Assembly: GCA_017893485.1 (NCBI GenBank)
Contig: CM030364.1
Location: 45,994,754-46,058,753, forward strand
From: Hemerocallis citrina
Lineage: Eukaryota; Streptophyta; Magnoliopsida; Asparagales; Asphodelaceae
Direction: 5' to 3'
DNA length: 64,000 bases
A program made the position numbers and the translations under genes. The notes below the pieces were generated by a model. That model had not been told where the DNA came from. It searched no databases and was given only the letters and a program-made list of their open reading frames with translations. Shown here piece by piece: positions 55,704 to 64,000 of the stretch (position 1 is its first letter; each line of letters begins with the position of its first letter).

Positions 55704-57039
55704 TGACTCGGTGCACATAAATGTTGAAATTTTATCTAAACACACTTGCATTTAGCACACCCATATTCTTCAAAATACAAATTCGACTAAGTCAATCATC
55801 TTAAAAAGCAAACCATGAATTTCAAAATTACTCCAACGACAACAAGCTCATAGAAACCAGATTTGAAGCAAGCATCAAGAACCCAAGTTTAATCAATTCT
55901 AGCAAAATTTCAATCAAAAATTCGAACGATGTAAGAGAGAGCTATATGCGTAATAGTTTCATCTAAAACATAAAGATATAATCATTGTATTTTTCATAAG
56001 ATTAATCATCATTTTCGACTTTAACTTTCTTGAACTTAAAACTGATATTAAAAAATGTTATTAAAAAAACAAATTAGTAAATCCAAAACTGCTATCATCA
56101 TTTTTCATAAGATGAATCATCATTTTCGACTTTAACATCCTTGTGCTTAAAATTGCTTGCTCATCCTTTTTAATTTTACATCCTGTCAATATTCTTGTAA
56201 TTGTTCTTCCATATTGGACATCTTGTGATTTGATCAAAAAAGTATACTCATCTTCAATGCATTTCTTGGCCCGTCTACAAATTCTTCAACATTTTTTTCC
56301 TGCATATAGAATTAAGAAATTAGCTCTTAATTATTTGTAACACTATGAGAATAACATATTATACCTTATTCTTAATATCTTCCCGGTCTTTTACGGAACA
56401 GCCAATGATGCATCTTACTTCCTCATTAAATAAAGTCAATTCTGCCTCCGCACTTGTATCTTTTATTGTGATTTTGAATACCTATCAGAAATAGGTTATT
56501 CTTAGTTTTTTTTAAATTTATTTTTTATTATTTTTTTAATAATTTGATTGAAGAATAGAAAGATGGGAAACTAAGAATATGGTGTTTTGTATACCCTGGC
56601 TCATATTCAACATTATTCTTTTTACATTTTTGACAATATGCTTCATCATTTTCAACATTAACTTTTGTTGAACATATTTTGCATGCAATGTACCATGGAT
56701 CTCTAACATCTTTAACACTTTTGATCAAAACTTTGCAATAGTAGTATATTGCCTTGAAATATGAAAAAAAAAAATTTGAAGTCATAAAAATATTAATAGA
56801 CATATATAGATTGAACAAAATATTTAAAAATAATTTCATTATTCAGAATACCTCAGAAGAATCTTCGTCTGCACAATAGAGAATGTCAAATAGTTTCACT
56901 TCTTCCACATCCATTACTTTTCTTTTGTTTATTTGCAAGGAATTACTTTTTAACAAAATTTCATTACAGTTTATCCTAAAACAAACAAACAAAATTATGT
57001 TAAATGTTAAATCACCGCAATCATTTTCAGTATTGAACA

Positions 57040-57575
57040 CAAAGAGATGCCTCCTCTGCAAAGGCCCTTACACCCTCTTCCTCCTCTCCTTCCATCTCAC
57101 AAGCCTCAAGAATCTCCTCCTCAAAACGTCCCCAATCCAGTGCTCATCACCAGCACCAGCACCCCTCCTATCCAAATCGCCGCAATCATAAAAAAACCGA
57201 CACTTGCAAGCGGCAATCTGAGGCAGATCCTTAACCTCTCTTCCATCTTCGAGTTGCTTTAGCTCCTCTCTGAACCTTATGATCTCCGACTTTCGATCCT
57301 TGGCCTTTTTTTCCAAGAGGGGGAGTGTGAGAGGTAGGATTTGAGCTTCTTGAATCGGAGGAGGGCGATGGCGAGCACGAGCTTGATGGCGTTCAGGTCG
57401 GAAGTTCAAGACGTCGGGATTGGGAGTGGAATTGGGGTTAGGGTTAGAGTTTTGAGAGATTGAGAGAGATCGAGATTTGGTGGAAGAGATCGGGAGAGAA
57501 GAGATTAGAGCGGTTGGGGTTTAGGTTTTGAGAACGGTCGGAATTTTGGGGGAGAGATCCAGAGAGAAGAGATAG
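57040..57575 (-). pseudogene. Captured-looking gene 5' fragment within RPA-like intron
   Basis: On the minus strand a CT-rich leader (57,575-57,420) leads into a frame with FRPERHQARARHRPP, or in another frame LNAIKLVLAIALLRFKKLKS. It then reads KDRKSEIIRFREELKQLEDG and CKCRFFYDCGDLDRR, and VLRRRFLRLVRWKERRKR at the end. Codon bias and the leader are unlike the surrounding A+T-rich RPA exons. It resembles the first exon of a small plant nuclear protein, perhaps of the meiotic DFO type, but that identification is only an impression. A frame change lies near 57,330. Confidence 0.4.
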
Positions 57576-58313
57576 ATATGATTTTGATTAAAGATATATA
57601 TATATATATGAGGAATTTTGATGGTTGATATATAATTTAAGAATACAGGATCTACGGTCTAGATTTATTGTGGCTTTTATCAAAAATCAATAATATCCTC
57701 TGATCAGTTTGATCAACAAAATGAACAAAGGGTATACAATATAAATTATACCATTCTCGAATTGTATATGCTTCTAGTTCATTCAGATTTATCTTTATTG
57801 TAGTGTTGTTTGTTAATGTGTAAGAGAATCCTGTTAAAAAAAATCACTAATAAATAAATAAATAAAATATATAATAAATAACATTATTAATTTTTATTGT
57901 ATATAATTACCTCCAAAGTTTGAGGTTTTTATAGAGGTAATTGCACTAATTGGCATGTTGAGTGATAATTCTTTCAGAGCTTTTCCTTCTTTCCTTGCTA
58001 GTTCTTCCCATAATGTAAGTAAGATTGATTTTGAACTTAAATTAAGACAAAGCGTATGAATTACAAAATAATTTTGTAAATTATTATACAACTTAATTAA
58101 TCGATATTACCTGAATCCTACAACAGTAAGATTTCGCTTCTCTTCTTCATTACCATATTTTGAGTCTATCTTATCTACATCTCCAACATTAATTACTGCT
58201 AAACAAAGATCTGTAGTTTAATGCAATTAGTATTTAATATCCTTTTTCAGTAATAGGCAATTATATATACTAGTAATATACAATTATATATCCTTTAATG
58301 AAATATATATATA

Positions 58314-58667
58314 CTAGTAATATACACCTGTGATGCACGTATTAATTTTTTTTAAAAAATTAAAGTAAAAATTCTGATTTACATGTGCGATGCATGTCTT
58401 AATAAATAAGATTATATATTTTTAAAAGTAAATGTGAAGACTATAATGAGAGAGTTGGAGTTGTACGTGTATTGCACGTAAGTAGGTAGATTTACAACTC
58501 TAACTCTTCCATTATACATTTAATGTATTTAAAAAATTAAAGTAAAAAATATGACGTAGTGAGGACTCGAACCTGAGACCTCCTTCCTATTAATTATGCA
58601 CGAGCAATGCACGCGTTGGTAGATTTACAAATGACACTAGGGCCTTCTCCCATAATAATATTAGAGA
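58314..58667 (-). mobile_element. Small Helitron-like element in RPA-like intron
   Basis: On the minus strand it begins TCTCTAATATTATTATGGGA (58,667) and ends TATATTACTAGT, with CTAG at 58,317-58,314. It has the same internal blocks as the element at 15,371-15,797, for example GGTCTCAGGTTCGAGTCC and AACTCTCTCATTATA. TC...CTAG ends and lack of terminal inverted repeats fit a non-autonomous Helitron. It lies in the intron between RPA exons 2 and 3. Confidence 0.65.
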
Positions 58668-59195
58668 TATAGTAACATAATTTTTTACCTTTAAAGAAAG
58701 TAGAAGATGTTCTTTGCAATTCATCTACAGTTGCAAATTTGTACCTATCCTTATCAATGATAAGATCTTTCTCAACTTCATCTACAACACTTCCCAACTT
58801 CAAAATGATGTCAAATTTATTGTGCATTGGGTCATATCTTTTGTCGACATTTTTTAGTATTCCATTAGAAATTAAGTAAGTTTTATGCTGCTCAAGCGTA
58901 TGTTGGAACGCTTCCACCGCTTCATTAAACATTATTGCCAGTATTCTAGTTCCCTACAGATGAAAATTTAGTATTAATAATTATTTATGTATTTATATGT
59001 ATGAATATTTTAACAATATTTAAAGTATCTTACCTCATCATCCATAAGTGCCACTTTTGAGATTTTTCCTGTGCATTTACTATTTTTGTATTCTTTCACA
59101 CCATAATGTTTCGTAACCAAAACTTTAATAGTCCACAATTGTTGATTTTCTTGCAAGGAATTGATAAAGGAGTATTGATTGTGGAATTTGTCCAT

Positions 59196-59484
59196 CGATA
59201 TAGATAATTTGCAAAAAATATAATTATTAATAAGTTAATTTTAAAAAATAAAAGTTGGAAACAAAAAGAATTGGAAAAATCATTAAAGTGAGCATTCATC
59301 TTAAGCATTGTATGTTTATAATTAAAATCAAAGGACGTTGTGGGAAGTGTACAAACTATTAACTAAGAGCAACTTTACACTTGCATAGTTAATGTTCTGT
59401 TGTAACATCAGTTCACATATATTATGTAATACACGCTTGTTCATAAGGTAATCATTTCATTCATTATTCAAATATAAAGAGTAA
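59196..59484. other. Spacer upstream of RPA-like gene
   Basis: A+T-rich, no gene. A Helitron 5' end (TC next to A) would be expected upstream of the RPA-like gene, but no convincing one was identified. Confidence 0.35.
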
Positions 59485-59645
59485 TTCGCAATGGATGGGC
59501 AAATGAATTTCAAGTGATTTGATTTGACATATTTAGACTAATTTAGAGGTGTAGATCAATATGAATGGTTCGGATCATCAATACGAAGGCGGGAAGGCCG
59601 AGTGCACACGGAGGCCTAGTGCACAATGGAAGGGGACTCTATATT
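59485..59645. mobile_element. Single arm of a MITE-B relative
   Basis: ATGGATGGGCAAATGAATTT, ATTTAGACTAATTTAGAGG, AAGGCGGGAAGGCCGAGTGC and GTGCACAATGGAAGGGGA match the right arm of MITE-B (30,165-30,293) in the same order. No complementary left arm was found next to it, so it is a partial or decayed copy. Confidence 0.6.
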
Positions 59646-59974
59646 TTTAATCTTGCTTTAATAATAGAATAACCAACAACACTTGTCCAACAAGAGCAAT
59701 ATCCACATAATATGGATTCATAACAAATAAATGGGGTTAAGCTACATTAAGCTGTACTTCTTATTTGTCAGGAATTTACATTCAACTACAGTACCAAAGC
59801 CTTAACTAAAATGTGTTTAAGCAACAGTTTGGAACTTGCGACAATCCATGACTTTGAACAAAAGCAACTATATTGTTCAGATAAATGATATGAAAGCTAA
59901 AGTAATGAGTAAAAGTATATCCATGGAAGGAAAATAAATTGGATATTTAGTAAAGCATTAGAACAGTAAAACAC

Positions 59975-60852
59975 CTCAGATGTAAAATGATGATAATTTT
60001 CTTCTCTATCAAAAGAAGTGTAAAAAACTGTCGGGAATTTGATTCCAGTTTTTGGTTCAACTGCATCTCCCGACCAGGATATGCTTGTGATACGAAGAGT
60101 ACTACAACCTCGATAATCACCATTAGAATGTCTGCTATTGTTCATCGTGGTCTTCAATTCGGATGGAACCAGCAAGTACCTTCGAGGATCTTATCCTCAA
60201 TAAAAGTAGAGAGAAGATTAAGTAAATCTACGGGGAATGCATATTTGTATCATTTAAACTGCGTTCTGCACTGAACAACCTAGTTCAATTCATCAAGGTC
60301 ATAAAATATATGATGCAATACAAAAAATTTCTCGTTAAATCACTACATTATATTTCAAGAATTCTATAATATATCACGAACAGTAAATAAAATATTTTGA
60401 AAGGGACTCACAAACTATCATATGGTGGTACAAGAGCTGCAGCTAATGCTAGTACAGTAAAAGCCAGAATCTTTTGAACATGCATCCACAGGAACTTCAA
60501 GGAGGATGAAGCAAGCTTGGCAAAAAGTAACAGCTTTGCTCCAGACAATACATGTTTAATTTGTGTTTCTATAGTATGAGCCCTGTGAGTTCTTTGACAT
60601 ATTCCGAAACACATTGGAATTTGATCCAGTTGAGGACCAAATAAAGAATGCCTCTGAAAACTTGGAAATGCAACTAAAACTTTCTTGGAGAGCTATACTT
60701 CCAGATGTTATTAATTGGTTGGAATGGTTTAAAGAAATTTCCACCAGTGAACCAAATTGTGACAAAAATTGAGATACATCAGACTCTTTAGGGAAGAAAA
60801 ACTGATTCCGACCATCTAGATCTAAGTTTGTTAAAGAAAACCAGTGAACCAT
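59975..60852 (-). pseudogene. Chalcone-isomerase-like fatty-acid-binding-protein exons
   Basis: Exon 1 runs from the ATG at 60,852 (MVHWFSLTNLDLDGRNQFFF). A frame change near 60,570 leads on to KHVLSGAKLLLFAKLASSSL and VLALAAALVPPYDS, before a GTGAGT donor at 60,411. Exon 2 (about 60,275-59,975) contains the CHI-family entry motif SGDAVEPKTGIKFPTVF and ends at a GT donor. The order resembles plastid FAP2-type proteins, which bind fatty acids and lack isomerase activity. The remaining CHI fold is absent, an in-frame stop occurs early in exon 2, and the frame is shifted in exon 1. It may be a host pseudogene or another fragment captured by the Helitron. Confidence 0.45.
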
Positions 60853-61800
60853 GTTAGGTTGTTTTGCTAAGAATACCCTTTACAAATGAGTTGTTCTCAC
60901 AAGTTTGCTAAACTGATCCTGTTCACATGAAAGAAAGATTGTGAGAATCAAAGTTGATCACAATTTCCAATACAAACGGAATAATGCAAATATTACAACA
61001 ACAACCCCTTTATCTCAAAATTCAAGGGTCAGCTAAATAATGCAAATATGGCATACACACAAAACCATGGGTTATTCCAGATACAAAAGAATACACAAGC
61101 CACCACCCAGTGCGGTTTACAGAAATATTCAGAAGAAGGAAATTTTGATCAATTGAAACCAATAAAGAAGTGTACACAGAGAGTCAATAACATAAAATAA
61201 TCACTCCATGTAATGAAAATGCAATCAACAGGTAGAATTTAGATTTCAATATCAAAATCACATTAACGAATATTCACCGTGTCAAACTCTAATTTTTATC
61301 AGCAGGACTTGTAAACAGTGTACTCACATGCACACGCACATATAATGTTCCAAATATCACTAAGCCCAAAACCAAACACAAAAAATTAAATTTCTCACAC
61401 ATATGTTTACATATCACCAAGCTCGCAATCAATAAATGACCAAGCTTGAACCTATTATTTGAGATCAAGGTAATGAATGACAAAATGATCAACTGTTTTC
61501 TTCCAAATATGATGCACAGCATGTAAAAGATTTTGCTCTTCGTGAAGTCCTCTAATGTTGATTACCAAGAATGACCATAATTTGCTCAACTATACTTGAA
61601 ATTTTATAAGTGCAAAAATGCTGGAGCACAAATCCATAAAGGATTTAAAGTTAATGCATAAGTATTATTTTCATCTAAGGGTTCAAAAAAAAAATTACCA
61701 TAGCCCTTCCCTTAAGAAGTCAAAGAATGGACATCTATATAATAAATTACAAAGAAAGCTATCAAGCGACTCTCCGTCAATCTCCCCTAAAATCAATGGC
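60853..61800. other. A+T-rich region, no gene recognised
   Basis: Only short frames without motifs. It could include the 5' region of the minus-strand exons at 59,975-60,852 and the promoter of a plus-strand transcript starting near 61,860. Confidence 0.4.
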
Positions 61801-61859
61801 CCAGATTGATTCTCACAAAACACATTTTCCCGCCCAAAATTTCAAACCCCAACACCAAT

Positions 61860-62299
61860 TTTATTCCCCCAAATCAAGTCAGAACCTCGTCTTCTATCTC
61901 ACCCTCTCTCTTTGTCCTCTATCTCACCCTTCTCTCTCTGTCTCTCTCTTTCTGCAATCGCCCTCTCTCTCTCTCATCGACTCCGAGCCCCCCTGTCTTT
62001 CTCTTATCGATCACAAAATCCCCCGTCTCTCTCTCCTCATCGATCCCGACCTCCCTTTGTTGTCCATAGCCAAATAGATCCCGATGTCGATCCCGATGTC
62101 GATGTCCCGATGTCCCCAACCCCACCGATCCCGATGTCCCCAACCCCCACCGCAGCTTCACCATCTCTCTCTTCCCGAGATTGACCACCGCCGAAGCGTC
62201 TCTCTTCCTGAGATTGACCACTGCCGAAGCTTCTCTTTCCCGAGATTGATCCAAATCTGACAGGGTGGACTTAAGGTTGTCTAGCTTCCAGGCATCTCA
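61860..62299 (+). other. Probable CT-rich leader exon of a plus-strand gene
   Basis: Long pyrimidine tracts (CTCTCTCTTTGTCC, CTCTCTCTGTCTCTCTC) are followed by GATCCCGATGTC repeats and a duplicated GATTGACCACYGCCGAAGC segment. The stretch ends at CATCTCAG followed by GTATAT, a plausible donor. Such leaders are common in plant genes with a non-coding first exon. The 90-aa frame at 61,912-62,184 is low complexity. The rest of the gene would lie beyond the right edge. Confidence 0.45.
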
Positions 62300-64000
62300 G
62301 GTATATTTACTTTATTGCATTGGTTTTGTTGGGTTTGTATTAGATTGGTGGTTTGAGTTAGCTAAAATCTGGGGTTTGGATGCAATGATAGTTGCGGTTG
62401 GGATGCATTGGTTTTGTTAGGATGCAATCTGAGGTCTGGTGTTGTTGGATTTGTGCCATTTGGGGAGTTCCCATTTGAGTTGTGGTTGATTTGTGGAATT
62501 TTTATACTTTTGAAGAGTTCCCATCGAAATTTTTATACTTTGATGGAATTTTTATAGTTGCTGTTTGTTTTATACTTGGATGAAACTTTTAGATAGCTTG
62601 CTAGAAATGAGAAGAACATTGTGGAAAAATGTTTTGCAGTTTAGTTTAGTTGTAGTTTCGGGATAGTTTAGTTGCAGTTTTGGGATACTTCAATTTCAAA
62701 TTCCCCAACTCTTCTGTTTTGATCGTTGAGTTGTAGTGTTCTATTTTTCTAGCTGTTTTGTACAGCTTCGAAACTCTTGCATTAAGACCTTTTATCTTTT
62801 ATTTTAATTGCTCTATACATTCTATCAAAATGACAATAAAAATGTAGAATTGATTGGTGATTAACTGCACTGGAACACCATGTGTTCCAATACTAGGGAA
62901 ATAAAAATTCTGAGAAAATATACTACGAATTGGTGCGCTGATTTTTCTATGGTGAAGTATGGTTGTTTTTCATTATTAATTATGTTATTGTTGTCGGATC
63001 TTAATTATGTATATAGATAATAGTGTATGGTTATTGTTATTGTTATCGGAGCTTAATTATGTTATTGTTGTCGGATCTTAAGTATGGTTGTATTAATTAT
63101 GTATGGTTAATTATTTCTATGGTGAAGTATGGTTCTTTTTTAGTATACAGTTTACAGTATATAGTTTTATTTGGTCAATTATTTGATCTCATTGTTTACA
63201 GTATATAGAATTTAGTATATACTGTTTACAATGTTAGTGTATTGAATTTAGTAATTGTTTACAATGTTATTTGGTCAATTAGTAGAAAATTGTTATTTGA
63301 TGTTATTTGATCTCATTGTAATAACATTGTTTACACTAAAAAATGTTATTTTATCCCATTGTAAATTATGTGTTATTTGATCTCATTGTTGTTCGATAAC
63401 TTAAAAGTTTAATGCTCTGAGGAATAGGACATTGAACTTTTAAGTTTTCAGTTAACTAATTGACCAGATATTGGCCTCAAGGTCATCAAGTAAACTGGGT
63501 ATAGTTCTCACCTACATATGTTTATGTATTATTAACAAAAGTTAGATGGTTGTGATCTAATCTATGTCCACATGACTTAATTGATGAGTGCCACAAAACT
63601 GTGTCCACATGACTACCAATTAAAGATATAATAATAGAGAAAAACTTGACAATAAGACACCTGAGGATAAGACACCTGAGGTGGTGAATCACCTTTAGTT
63701 CATAATCAGGATAGTTACATAAAGCCTTGCCATCCACCAAGCCACTGCAAGCATTCCACAGTGTACATAATCGAGAACTAAATTACTTACACTGCCTTCA
63801 TGCACAACTATATGATGGAATGGTACAACCTCACTAGTTGCCGCAGTCAAAGTATCTCTTCCTCGAATCAATAGCAAAATACACTTTGTGCTTTTGTCAT
63901 TGGTCAATTAGTTAATTTTTCTACCATACAAATGGGGTATAGAAAACATTAAGGCCAATATTTGTTACTTATTTGAGTTTGTTTCTGATTTTTTGTACCA
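62300..64000. other. Intron-like A+T-rich sequence, no gene
   Basis: T-rich, with local repeats of TATTGTTGTCGGATCTTAA and GTATGGTT (62,985-63,130) and of GTTTACA(A/G)T and TTATTTGATCTCATTG (63,160-63,390). No exon, RNA gene or transposon end recognised. It fits a long first intron of the gene suggested at 61,860. Confidence 0.4.

Larger units (their letters stand above)
56140..59195 (-). pseudogene. Replication protein A 70 (RPA1)-like gene, Helitron-type
   Basis: At least eight exons on the minus strand: 59195-59034, 58953-58689, 58198-58111, 58035-57911, one ending at 56852, 56752-56595, 56481-56365 and one from 56299. The first reads LWTIKVLVTKHYG, an OB-fold strand pair. Exon 2 has DEGTRILAIMFNEAVEAF and KTYLISNGIL. 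Exon 4 has TLWEELARKEGKALKELS. Exon 6 has the zinc ribbon ACKICSTKV...YCQKC. Exon 7 has VFKITIKDTSAEAELTLFNE. RPA binds single-stranded DNA; autonomous plant Helitrons commonly carry RPA-like genes. Splice sites are well formed. An inserted fragment enlarges the intron near 57 kb, and parts of the third OB-fold are not found. The Rep/helicase gene is not in the window. Confidence 0.7.

Noticed and set aside
61912..62184. 90-aa plus-strand ORF as a protein-coding gene
   Set aside because: Serine/proline/leucine low complexity from CT-rich leader DNA; more likely an untranslated first exon.

Overview
The window looks like nuclear DNA of a flowering plant, probably not a grass. It has GT-AG introns, A+T-rich spacers, microsatellites, a papain-family cysteine protease of the senescence-associated (SAG12/SAG39) type, and dense nested transposable elements of plant families: Ty3/gypsy Tat, Ty1/copia, CACTA (En/Spm), Helitron and foldback MITEs. 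No bacterial features, rRNA, tRNA or CRISPR were seen. All functional statements come from reading motifs; no database search was run.

Region 1 (1-11,740) is a decayed retrotransposon landscape. A minus-strand Tat-lineage gag-pol (about 7,250-11,740; gag, protease, RT, RNase H plus a second archaeal-type RNase H, integrase) is 5'-truncated and carries disabling lesions. Downstream of its integrase, in antisense, are remnants of an additional plus-strand ORF (2,330-6,784). That area is split by two blocks of a 67-bp tandem repeat (1-2,330, with two orientation flips, and 3,641-5,001) and by a 5' piece of a Ty1/copia element (LTR 2,890-3,089, primer-binding site, gag fragment).

Region 2 (11,894-54,433) is a tandem segmental duplication: two complete units of about 19.8 kb (11,894-31,663 and 31,664-51,483) and a partial third (51,484-54,433). 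Each unit begins with an intact two-exon cysteine protease gene on the minus strand; copies 1 and 2 are identical in protein and copy 3 differs at two residues. The two full units also carry a 14.1-kb CACTA element inserted in a foldback MITE, beside a small Helitron-like element and two copies of another MITE. The CACTA has perfect 12-bp terminal inverted repeats, an AAA target duplication, CCGGCG hairpins at both ends, a TNP2-type transposase gene with a shared frameshift, a second transposase-like gene, and about 25 copies of a 244-bp repeat in two introns or spacers.

Region 3 (54,434-64,000) holds a poly-C breakpoint, a probable solo LTR, and a minus-strand replication protein A (RPA70)-like gene in at least eight exons. 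Beyond the downstream end of that gene lies a Helitron-like 3' terminus (hairpin, then CTAG). A captured-looking gene fragment sits in one of its introns and a small Helitron-like element in another. Further right are exons resembling a chalcone-isomerase-like fatty-acid-binding protein and a CT-rich leader exon of a possible plus-strand gene whose body lies outside the window.

The only apparently intact host genes are the three cysteine proteases; almost everything else is mobile-element sequence in various stages of decay.
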